Below are positions 36,577-45,760 of a stretch of 64,000 bases of DNA, one piece after another. The DNA comes from Druceiella hillmani. Lineage: Eukaryota > Arthropoda > Insecta > Lepidoptera > Hepialidae. Below the pieces are notes generated by a model that saw nothing but the letters and a program-made list of their open reading frames with translations, was not told the DNA's origin and ran no database searches. Both the position numbers and the translations under genes were made by a program. Within the stretch, counting starts at the first letter, position 1, and the number at the start of each line of letters is the position of its first letter. The DNA lies in the NCBI GenBank assembly GCA_039881145.1, contig JAYKKI010000016.1, positions 13,646,501 to 13,710,500 on the forward strand, read 5' to 3'.

Positions 36577-36617
36577 CCACGACCTACGTTTCGTTGTATT
36601 ACAACATCTTCAGGTGG
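36577..36617 (-). ncRNA. Hammerhead-ribozyme-like motif, left arm
   Basis: Reverse complement of the right-arm motif. On the minus strand it gives CCAC, core CTGAAGA, one extra T, GTTGT-AAT-ACAAC hairpin, GAA, then ACGTAGGTC and GTGG. The core C-U-G-A-N-G-A, the GAA box and the GUC site with CCAC/GTGG as stem I fit the hammerhead layout. The base after CTGAAGA is unpaired, a deviation. Stem III is only two pairs. Confidence 0.4.
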
Positions 36618-36637
36618 GATAAATCTTCGCTAATATC

Positions 36638-36678
36638 CCACCTGAAGATGTTGTAATACAACGAAACCTAGGTCGTGG
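36638..36678 (+). ncRNA. Hammerhead-ribozyme-like motif, right arm
   Basis: Stem I is CCAC (36638-36641) with GTGG (36675-36678). The core is CTGAAGA (36642-36648), where position 7 of the consensus CUGANGA is free. One extra T at 36649. Stem II is GTTGT/ACAAC with an AAT loop (36650-36662). GAA is at 36663-36665. Stem III is ACC/GGT with a 2-base loop (36666-36673). C at 36674 would be the cleavage base. Small hammerheads with minimal stem III are known from Penelope-like elements and retrozymes. The extra T next to stem II and the tiny stem III make activity uncertain. Confidence 0.45.
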
Positions 36679-36726
36679 TAAAGAAATTAAAGATAGTAGA
36701 AATAATACTACATCACGTGTAATAAT

Positions 36727-38499
36727 ATAAATACATTGGGTGATCGATTACTTAGTAAAGCAATCTCGTACCGTTACTATTACCAAAGGTGTTAACAATT
36801 TTCATTTATTAAGTATTTGACATAATCCTATATTTACAGTCTTTTTTACTATTTCTTACACCAAAAATATTTTCGTATTATATCTACAAACTCTTAAGAT
36901 AGGCGATGGTTAAGAAAATCTCAAAAGGCGATTTAAGCACGAGTCACACAAGTGGGAATAACTTTTTAAATGTTTAAGCACGTTTTCTTGAAGTTTCACT
37001 TTTTATCGCATGACAAAGTTTAATGCAGTTTAGAGGGTATTAAAAATAAGCGCTAAGCCATAATCAGGTATTAGTGAATAAACTTGTAAAGTAGTGCATT
37101 GTATGATACATAGTGGTCTATATGAAATGTTTACAATGACGTTTTGGGGATATAAATCAGTTAGATATAAAATAATTGGACAATTAAATGTGTAACGTGA
37201 TCAATTTTATGAAATAATAGTTGCTTTATCTATGCATTAACATTAATAACGTAAGTTTAACTTAATTACTCGATGTTATATTGAGAAGGAATAGTTTCAA
37301 TTTCTACTTATGTTTCAGTTCGTTACTTTGGCACGATGACAGTTACGGCAGAAATAATTGGTGAATAATTTTTTAAGTTATTCGAAAAAAATATTAAAAA
37401 GATATTTGATTATAGTTCTAATAATCTATAAATGTAATAACATTCTAAAATTAGCACATTTGTACACTGAATATATTGACGAAAAAATGGTTTAAGAGAA
37501 CATAATAAAAGGAATAGAACACAAAAACATTCTCTCCGCAATTTTTGTCTGTTTGCCTGTTAGTGTGGAATTTTGTAGAATCTGAAGTAAACTATAGCAT
37601 ATATATTTGTTTCCTTACAATCGACTTACTACAATATGGTAATTTGAAATTCTAATACAAAAGCAGTTACTTGAAAATAGTTTATTTTACAGTGATTTTA
37701 GATGGTATATATGACATCTATTCTAACTTTTAAACTTAAATTAACTTAATAATATTTGCCTCATCATTTGCACTTATTTAGAAATACGTTTGGAGTAATA
37801 GCAAAATTTAAAAAATTAAGGAATTCTAAAAATTAAATTCATCTCCCCGGGCAAGTGGAACGACTTTTATTCTACATACGGAATTGAACTGCTTTCTGTT
37901 TTTTAAACTGAATAAAAAGAGAAATAGAAAACGTAATAAGAGACAAGACAAAAAATAAGTATTTCACATTTCAAGTTTTTCTTCACATTCAGTGGAAATT
38001 ACTGTCAGGTAGGGTAATTAACAGTTATTACTAATTGTTCTCTGTAGTTTACTCTTACGTAGTTTTCTTATTTGAGTTTTTGGTAAACTCAAATTAGTTG
38101 AAGCTACAGTAAATGAATTGTTATACTTAATCAAATAGCTACTAAACGGAAAATGTCTAAAGCTGATTACAATTTTGGAAAATATTAAAATGTTTATTGT
38201 AATTATATCCGATATTATCCTTAAACGGGTTACTGGTGTCGAAACATTGATTGCAAGTTTGTTCGCGTTAATGTAAGTTAATTAGATGAATTTTTTAAAT
38301 TTGTTATTTTTTGTTATACAACTAAAGTTTTTGATTAATATATGGGCGCGATGGTAGCGATGAACCAAGATTTTGTTATTAAAACATAATCATTCTTAAT
38401 AAAATAGTCAGGTAATACTAAAAGTTTTCAGAATATCAAAAATGGAAACAACAACCAAGTATATAATTAATTTATTGTTTCTTTAATTAGCCTTCATAT
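36727..38499. other. AT-rich sequence, one hairpin
   Basis: Contains a perfect 9-bp hairpin, TTTGAGTTT/AAACTCAAA, at 38071-38093, enclosed by CTGTAG/CTACAG. No other feature recognised. Confidence 0.45.
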
Positions 38500-38800
38500 A
38501 AAACAGCTACGGAAACACCACGCAACGCTGTGTAAAACAATTGACTCAGTCTTCTTTGAACTTCTTTTCCACAAATTGTTGGAAGACAGTTATTGATTCT
38601 TCTGTGCTGTGAAATCGTACTATTCGCAGTTTATCTTTTATTCTTGGAAATAAACAGACTTAGCATTGTTCGAAAACGAGGTTGTCTAGCAAATAACCCA
38701 TGATTTCTGCAGCCGATATAATCGATTATTTGGTCGTTGGTCGGGCTGAGTGAGCAGAGGCGGTGTCCTGATGAAGGAGGATTTTAGTGCAGAAGCGTTA
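38500..38800 (-). pseudogene. Decayed mariner-family transposase fragment
   Basis: On the minus strand 38762-38790 encodes KILLHQDTASAHSA, the HxDNAxxHTA block around the second catalytic Asp of mariner transposases. After a shift of frame, 38530-38656 encodes LFPRIKDKLR, then RFHSTEESITVFQQFV and a VNCF segment, the block that follows the third catalytic residue. Stops (one directly before VCLFPR and one before VNCF), a frame change and loss of the PPYSPDLAP stretch make it a dead pseudogene. Only the C-terminal half is recognisable; the helix-turn-helix half is not seen. No inverted terminal repeats were identified. Confidence 0.6.
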
Positions 38801-39774
38801 TAAACAGGCGACGCCTCTGCATTAGAATTTTTTCTGATTTTTTTTCATGTTAACAGGCAAACAGTCATATCTGTTTGCGCTAAATGCACTTTTTTAAAAA
38901 AAAATCTTTATATCCATTCGAAGAATACCCATCTTCTGTCCAGCACTTATCCTTCCTGTTTCTTTGTGGGTGATTCATCAGACTGTGCCGACTATATTTT
39001 ATTTTTGGGTTTCTAACAGTAAATGTGAGTGATGTCACTTTTGAGGGACATCACTCACATAGACCAGCACCGAAATTGGTACAACCAAACTGGAAGTCAT
39101 TACACCAGTTGAAAATAATAGTGTGGAATGGAGCATTATTCTAAAATGCCCACCAAAATCGATCATAGTTTTGTTGTTGGTTGAGGCTACAAAGAAAATT
39201 GTGAAAAATCATATTTATCTTCACGTCCTAAACACAATTTTCAAATTTCCGTCAATCTGTATTCCGTCAAGCATTCAAGTTTGAATTAATTTATTTGTTA
39301 CCCTTGATAAAAATTGCCATTTCTTCGAAATGTCTGTGCTATCTTTATATTATTATTTTTGTTGACAATAGTATACAAAATTTATATTTCCTTCCATACT
39401 TGAAGCGGAAGGTTAATGAAATTCCTTCATCGGACTCTCGGTTTATTTCTCATAGACCCACAATTTTTGTATCTATGTCGATCTAAATTTGCTAAAATAT
39501 ACTTTAGAAGAAGATCTAAAAGTTCTACTTCGCCATAAATTTAATGGGTAACCATAATTTAATTTTGATTTGAATTTATTTAAAATTATTTCATTTAATT
39601 TGCATTAATAATTTCGAAAGATATAGAAAACCAAAAAATCTTAATTTAGACAAGTTCCATTTGAAGTTTTTTTTAAATTTTTGCACTTTTATTCTATTAA
39701 ATTTGCAACTCAGTTGCTTTTCTGTCACGAGATAATCGAAATGAGTTACATTTTCATTTAATTTTTAAAGTTTT
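38801..39774. other. Possible mariner remains, then AT-rich sequence
   Basis: 38800-39250 may hold further decayed transposase sequence on the minus strand but no block is clear. A perfect 13-bp inverted repeat (ATGTGAGTGATGT, 39023-39035 and 39048-39060, 12-base loop) sits here. Confidence 0.4.
39023..39060. repeat. 13-bp perfect hairpin
   Basis: ATGTGAGTGATGT and its exact complement around CACTTTTGAGGG. It may be a hairpin insertion or a preserved transposon end; no target duplication seen. Confidence 0.8.
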
Positions 39775-39935
39775 GAACCTCAAAAAAATGGATCATTCTA
39801 GGATCGCGTACGTGTCCGTGCTGATTGTGACACGTCTCCCATAATCGGAAGATTAGTTTCTTAGAAACTGTTTGACATAGAAACTTGAGATATAATGATA
39901 AAGAATATTGGCCATCATAGTTAGAACGCCTAAAC
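39775..39935 (+). repeat. GGTTCCGTA-type repeat, tail copy
   Basis: GAACCTCAAAAAAATGGATC, TAGGATCGCGTACGTGTCCG, TGTGACACGTCTC and TTCTTAGAAACTGTTTGACA followed by TAGAAACTTGAGAT follow the order I remember for lepidopteran repeats (a GTACCTCAAAAGG start, AGGATCAC, GTCCGTCTGTC, TTCTCGGAAAC, AGTTGAAATTTGG). The related cores are at 12.8 and 30.1 kb. Confidence 0.5.
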
Positions 39936-40074
39936 ATATTTATAACAATTTCCGAGAGGAAAAATAAATTAATCAAATCAAATTTAAATTAAAGAGAAAG
40001 CTAAATAGATTGAAAAATTATTTAAGAAATAATTTCATTTATGAAGTTCCAGAAGTTGAAGTTTTGCTGAAAAT
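39936..40074. other. AT-rich spacer
   Basis: Nothing recognised. Confidence 0.35.
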
Positions 40075-40165
40075 GTTCAAAAACAATGTTAACCGAATCG
40101 CCGAAGTTGCTAGATTAAAAATTACGGTCAGAAGTAAAGTTACTAGAAGTTTACCGGGAAACTAC
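40075..40165 (+). repeat. Family D, short copy
   Basis: AAGTTACTAGAAGTTTACCG followed by GGAAACTA, plus GCCGAAGTTGCTA, match units at 30330-30380 and 30520-30570. Confidence 0.5.
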
Positions 40166-40836
40166 AACAATGAAAAATATTAGTAAATAATTTAAGAGAA
40201 GAACGATGTACTCTTAAATGTTTATTAAATGGAAAACTATGTAGTCAGTATTTCTTATATGTTAAATAATAGGTAAAATAGCATTGCGCATATTTTCTGT
40301 GTATTGGAAGCCTGCAAAAATATATTATTTACGTCGCAATATCATTGTATAGTTTTATTTTATTATAGGAGTTTTAAAAATATTTCTGCTACTTGCCTCG
40401 CACTTTGCCTGGTACTAATCGCTGAAGCCATGCACACCCCTCCCCATGTCCTGTCCTCGCAGTATGAATGCGAAAAAAATTATTTCACTATTTTATAAGA
40501 GGTACCCTCAAAGGTACTTTTTTGGTAAAAATGATTACAGCACATTTTTTAGCGTATAAAACAAATGTTACAAACTGGTGTATCTTAAATAGGCATAACA
40601 AAAATGACTTTGGTTACCTGTACATTTTTAATTTATTAAAGCAAGAACAGAAATATTTTTTACGGAAGAATTTGCTAAATCCAAATTATCGTATTGCGTT
40701 TGATTCATTTAGCCTAATTTATTACAACAGTGTAGATCAATAATAGGGAATGTAATATCGGAGTAGGAATATAAGAGAGGAGTCACATGCTTTACGTAGT
40801 TTCATAATCTGCAAGTTGTAATTTCGAAATGAAATT

Positions 40837-40841
<5 letters not shown>
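40166..40841. other. AT-rich sequence, one mixed patch
   Basis: 40390-40470 (TGCCTCGCACTTTGCC, CACACCCCTCCCC) is less biased and lies in two overlapping short frames (40304-40498 and 40468-40743) that resemble nothing known. Confidence 0.35.
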
Positions 40842-40870
<29 letters not shown>

Positions 40871-40898
40871 CATATATATATATATATATATATATATA
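40842..40898. repeat. (TA)n microsatellite with central CATGCA
   Basis: Two TA runs of about 25 bp separated by CATGCA; the tract is nearly self-complementary as a whole. Confidence 0.95.
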
Positions 40899-43329
40899 GC
40901 GTATTTAAATAATATATAGGTATTAAAGAGAGTTAAATATAAAATATTAAACAATTTATGTGTAATAACCAATAAATTTTTGAGATAACAATGATATTTT
41001 CAAGCTACTGAAAATACATATTTTTTAATATTTATTTTTATAGTAAAATAACTTTCATATTTGTTCAAGTTATTTAAGGAATATAGAAAAACTATGTACT
41101 TCGAAATGTACAAATTTTAAAAACGCATAAGTGGGCGGAGATCTACTTAAATTAATAAACGTTTTCAAGAAACAGGATAGTAACAAAGTCAATTGGTGGT
41201 TAAGTATATTTAGATAGATAAAATGATACGAAACATCGATAACCGCCAAAAAACAATTAAATATTAATTAAATTATACTTTGAAAACTGGTAAAATTAGT
41301 TTAGGCTGCAACACTTTTAATTCAACTGATTTTTGTATTAAATTTCTTTTTAATCTTACTGAAATATTTCTAATGCTAATTTTATTTAATTCTTAATTGC
41401 ATGTTTTTTTACCCACTATAGGCACAGTGTACGTATACATAATATTGAAACCTTTTACCATGCGATTATTTTTGCAATTTTTTCTCAGTTTAATAAACTT
41501 TCTCAATTTAACGTATTTTTATATTTCTTTATCGTTTTTCTCTCAACAAATCACTTCCTATCATCATATTCAAACTTTATTTTTAAACCAAATTTCAGGC
41601 AGTTTTAGGTTAACACGGTCAATGACCTTTAATGATAAATTGAATACAGAACTGGAATAGAATTACCAAGTCAAGAAACGACTGAAACTGAAAGCAAATT
41701 TCGTTGACGAAGCTCGAGCAGATGTAATTTGATTCGCTCAATGAAATATCTCATTTCTTTAATAAAGTTTTTCTCGTCTGTAAGAAGCGAGAATTTTCAT
41801 CGAAAAATGAGAGTAAGGCGATATTAAATCTTCTAAAATTGAATGATTAAAATTGGAATGACTAAAAGCGTAGAGCTAGAAGTCTCAAATCAATGAATTT
41901 AAATATCTCGTTTTTTTCATATGCTTCAAAATATATTGGTAGGTCTAAATATATTTCAACTTTATTTAGTTGTGCTACGAGTTTTCTGAATAAAATAATC
42001 GTTTATTAGAATGTTGAAAAAAACATAACAAGTATGACAAAAATATTGGTTATTGGTATATTAGGTTATATCAGGTTAATTGGTAAATTCTCAGCCAACA
42101 AAAAAGTTTTGATGAATTAAAACCATACGTCTAAACAAATACATACGTATAATGAATTAAATACATAAATTTTATTTTATAGCTACATTTATTAGCGTAC
42201 TTGAATTAACACATATTTTAATCGACTAGAATGTATCGGTAATGTTAACCTATAGCAAATTAACAACAAATTATTTCTTGTATTACTCTGTATACTTAAA
42301 TTACATCCAGGTTCATAAAGTCGTCTTCATGTTTTGTTGAAAGCTTAATTTTCTTTTATAAAAAATAACAAGGATCAAAATGAATATTTATCTATTTAAA
42401 TTTATGCGCATATAAAAAAATACATAATATTAAAATGTTTCTCTTTTCTAATTGATCAGATGTATTGGAGTAGGGTTATTTTATTTTTTAGATAAATTCA
42501 ATGAAAACCAACGTCTATACGAACCATTTAACACAGTTCACAAATGCTATATCCATATCGCGATTCCAAAATCACTGACAGAGTCATTATAAAACAAAAT
42601 AAAATATAGATCTTCCAAATGGTATATTGTTTGTCTTAATATTACATTAGACTGAAAAAGTCTGGACGATAAGTGTTATTCTCAAAAGGCTACCTGGATT
42701 GTTTGAAAACCCCCTAGAGACTTAAAATAAATAAATTACGCAAGAACACTACAATATCTCTTCGCAAAGCTTCCGTAGTTTATTGTGCACTTTTCTCGCC
42801 TATATTCCAACTAAGTTGAACAGAAGATTGAAAGTCGCACTTTTATATAGCCTACTGAGGTGTGAAAATGTTTATAGCATCAGAAACTATTGAAAGGAAT
42901 TGTGAGTTTATTAGTTTCTAATCTAATATTTTATCTTTCATGTTTTCCACAGTATCCTTTAAAGTTTCTAATTACTTTGTAAATATATTTGTAGTTTAGG
43001 GTGACGTACTATTGCATGTTAATCTTCGTTAGAGTAGAAAGTCCAATGAATGAATTTCCGAATTATTATAATATGTATTTTTTTTACTGATTTCAATGGA
43101 ATTTGAAGTTTGACTACAGATAGAGTGTTTTATCAATATATTGCGATGACTACTATTTGTCTCGAAGTCATTTCTTCTTTCTTAAAAATCAAATACCTGA
43201 TTCTTATTTTTACCAGAAGAGTAAGATATTCGCAAGTGTAAATAAAAACCTGTTAAGCATAAGCAGAATTCAAACTATTTACAAATTGTACTAAATGACA
43301 ATATAAATATATCGTTTACTGGATCCTTC
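40899..43329. other. AT-rich sequence without recognised features
   Basis: No repeat, gene or RNA recognised in 2.4 kb. The frame at 41397-41660 is hydrophobic chance sequence. Confidence 0.4.
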
Positions 43330-44000
43330 ACAGGCGTAAAAACTTGGTGCACGTTTTGAAAACATAAAATCTAAGATAATCGCTGCAATTTCCTTACAAC
43401 TTTCGCATGATCTTCCCCATTTTTTCAAAGCTTAATGTCTGATTGATTTGTGTCGGAAATAAGGGAAGGGAACCCATTTGTTTGCATGTTTTTCAGTGTA
43501 TCTCTGAACGAAATTAAACTACGTGATGTAGTGTTATTTCTTCTTTATCCTAATTCTTTACCATGAACTAGGTGTCTTTATATTATAACATCTTCGGGTG
43601 GCAATCAGCAAATAATTGCCAACCTGGAAATGTAATACAATGAAACCTAGGTTGTGGTAAAGAATTTAAATAAGGTAGAAATAATACTACATCACTTAGT
43701 TTCATTTAATCGTGAATAATGCATTTCGACAAATTTGACGCCAAATATGTTCAATATATCTCTGAAGATGTGTAGCCAAAAATTACGAAAGGAATTTTTT
43801 TGAGGTCTTTATTACTTATCCTTTTATATGATACCTCGCTTTTTTATGGAATTAAAAAAAACCGAGTGCTTACTTTCCCTTCTCAAAAATTTTTGCATAA
43901 ATATTTTTGATTGTTAGTTATTGAGGTACGTGCAGGTTAATATATAAATATGCAAAATTTTAAGTGTCCACACAGAGTGACTTCTGGGACAAATGGCTAT
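43330..44000 (+). repeat. Family G copy interrupted by family A
   Basis: The left part (to about 43508) and the right part (from about 43757) align with 23900-24090 and 24090-24300 of the uninterrupted copy. They join exactly where the 24.1 kb copy reads CAGTATATTTTGAG. The break holds family A copy 2. Confidence 0.55.
43499..43766 (-). mobile_element. Family A copy 2 with 10-bp target duplication
   Basis: TATCTCTGAA at 43499-43508 is repeated at 43757-43766 and appears once, in diverged form, in the related G copy. Between them is the element, reversed relative to copy 1: the long side ends CCAAATATGTTCAATA (complement of the ATTGAATATATTTGG start), while the other side begins CGAAATTAAACTACGTGATG. 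Arms are more diverged than in copy 1 (CTGGAAAT instead of CTGAAGAT), so the ribozyme-like core is broken. This is an older insertion. Confidence 0.8.
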
Positions 44001-44492
44001 GACATACAAACGGTGGTATGTAAAGCTAAAAAGACAAACGGTTTTTAAGTGTGAAATACATACTAGAAGTAAAATTTAAAAATTGACTAGCATAACATTC
44101 TATTGAAAGTCAATGGCCAATAACTGACCAACTCCACGATGACGTTCCTAAATTGTTCAGTAGAGTAGGGAACAATATTAACATTGGGTGTACCTTAGAA
44201 TATTGCGTTGATCGATGTAAGTTTACACAAAATAGGGAGTGAAATATATAAAAATATTTAAAAATAAAAATAGTTCTCGATAGAGAGAATAAAACAACTT
44301 AAACATACTACTTGATTATAAAATAAAGTAGCAAAATATCAATAGTATATTTTAATAAAAATAATATTGATTTCGACAACATCGATGCATAGAAAAAAAA
44401 TCGTTAAATTGCTTCGTACCATCGAATCTTTAAATATATATGCAAATATTTCTTAAAACTGAATATATTGTTCTCATCTCATATGTTGTTCT

Positions 44493-44495
<3 letters not shown>
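44001..44495. other. AT-rich spacer
   Basis: Nothing recognised. Confidence 0.4.

Positions 44496-44536
<41 letters not shown>
44496..44536. repeat. (AT)n microsatellite
   Basis: About 41 bp of AT dinucleotides. Confidence 0.95.
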
Positions 44537-44539
<3 letters not shown>

Positions 44540-45364
44540 AAAAACGAGAATATGTGTTTCTAAAGGGGTAATTTTTAATCTCATAAAAGTTACGAATATT
44601 AACAGCAAATATTAAAATGAAAAATAAAATACTTTACATTGTTACTGTTTTCCTCTTTTACATGTTGAAACCTAAATAATATAAAATTGAATGGAATGAT
44701 ATAGATAAAATTTATAATAAATACTTGATTAAAAATTAATCAACCCACCCCTCCTACTCCCTCTACTACATGAATAACATTTCCAAGAAAACTATCCTTT
44801 CTCTGGTTTATGAACTGGTTTTATGAAATAATTAGAGATATATTAAATCACACAAAAACCACCAAAACCTCTGAAATAATTTTTGTACGCGAGATTATTT
44901 TTAAATCTAGCACAAATTATAATGGTTTTGCGACTTATGTTTCTTCACTAGTAGTTAAGAAAAATATTTATTTAGGCAGAAAAATTGATTAATTTTACTC
45001 TCCGCATTAAAAGGTAATAATTAAAATATTTAACATCTCCAAATAATTTTGGGACCTACTTTAATTTGCATTGAGTGGGGGGAAAATACCTGTGATATTA
45101 AAAATCCTAAAAACGTAAACATTTACTAAATAGGTAATAATAAATCGGTAACAACTATTTAAAGTTTCAAAAATCAAAACCAATTATATACAATTTCTCT
45201 ATATAATATTTTTCCATTTCGATACTGATATAAGATATATTTTAAACAAAGAACTTTTTTCAAAGTCAATAAGTAAGGTTTCTACTATAAATGAAATTTA
45301 AAAATTACTGACCATTACGATTTATTCTTTGAGTTATTAATAATGGGTATAATATGTCGGTATA
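44537..45364. other. AT-rich sequence without recognised features
   Basis: Contains a short pyrimidine-rich patch (44744-44766, CCCACCCCTCCTACTCCC). No gene. Confidence 0.4.
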
Positions 45365-45760
45365 TTTACAAACCCATCTCATTTGCTATTCCGTATACAC
45401 CCGCATTACGTAATCTAAACCCGCCATTCACCGGCATAGTTTATGCATAACTGTTAATGGCGACGACTTTTTAATTTATACCGCAGCCGCCCTATTTAGG
45501 AAACTTAAATATGGCCAGAATAACTAAATAAATACATGAATACATTATGAATCCGCCGGCGAAGTCGACGTGGACAGAATTGAATGACTTTTTCGGAAAA
45601 ACTTTTCCGGGAACTCGGCAAGGCGGCATCTCCTGTCGACGTAGCCTTTTGATAAGAGAAGGGAAAACGCCGGGATCCGGCTTATTCTCTATTTGAGAAG
45701 ATTACGTGAAGCGGGAACGACTCGATCTTATGCGTAGTGAGTGTAAATAATTCATGAAAC
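45365..45760. promoter_or_regulatory. GC-rich block, candidate enhancer or conserved element
   Basis: The longest stretch of balanced composition in the window. It contains GCATTACGTAATC (a TTACGTAA palindrome of the PAR/C-EBP bZIP type), TTTATGCATAA (octamer-like), TTTTTAATTTATAC (homeodomain-like), CCGCAGCCGCCC, TATGGCC, and a GC-rich second half (GAATCCGCCGGCGAAGTCG, AAAACGCCGGGATCCGG). Dense, varied factor-type words and lack of repeat partners fit a conserved cis-regulatory element. It could also be an exon, as a 49-codon frame lies inside. No promoter elements such as a clear TATA plus initiator are evident. Confidence 0.4.
45547..45696 (+). CDS. 49-codon ORF in GC-rich block
   Basis: ATG at 45547-45549 to TGA at 45694-45696. 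The translation begins MNPPAKSTWTELNDFFGKTF and contains GGISCRRS and GKTPGSGLF, a balanced composition unlike the chance frames in this window. There is an in-frame TAA six codons upstream of the ATG, so the frame is complete as a small ORF. No known domain. GC-rich DNA lengthens chance frames, so this stays a weak call. Confidence 0.2.
   Translation: MNPPAKSTWTELNDFFGKTFPGTRQGGISCRRSLLIREGKTPGSGLFSI

Larger units (their letters stand above)
36479..36718 (+). mobile_element. Family A foldback element, copy 1
   Basis: The element starts at ATTGAATATATTTGGCG, the same start as at 63941. Its left arm (about 36534-36620) and right arm (about 36633-36718) are near-perfect reverse complements around a 12-base loop, so the whole forms one long hairpin. 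The left side carries an extra 55 bases (36479-36533) that the right side lacks. ACGTGTAATAAT occurs immediately outside both ends (36469-36480 and 36715-36726) and may be a target duplication, although its first four bases also belong to the element. There is no ORF. Each arm carries a hammerhead-like motif. Resembles inverted terminal segments of Penelope-like elements or a palindromic MITE; class unproven. Confidence 0.8.

Noticed and set aside
36479..36718. Bacterial-type attenuator or terminator hairpin
   Set aside because: The hairpin is part of a multicopy foldback element with target duplications in AT-rich eukaryotic DNA.
41397..41660. Hydrophobic 87-codon frame as a membrane protein
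   Set aside because: T-rich sequence gives F/L/I/Y frames by chance; no start context, no splice sites, no family resemblance.
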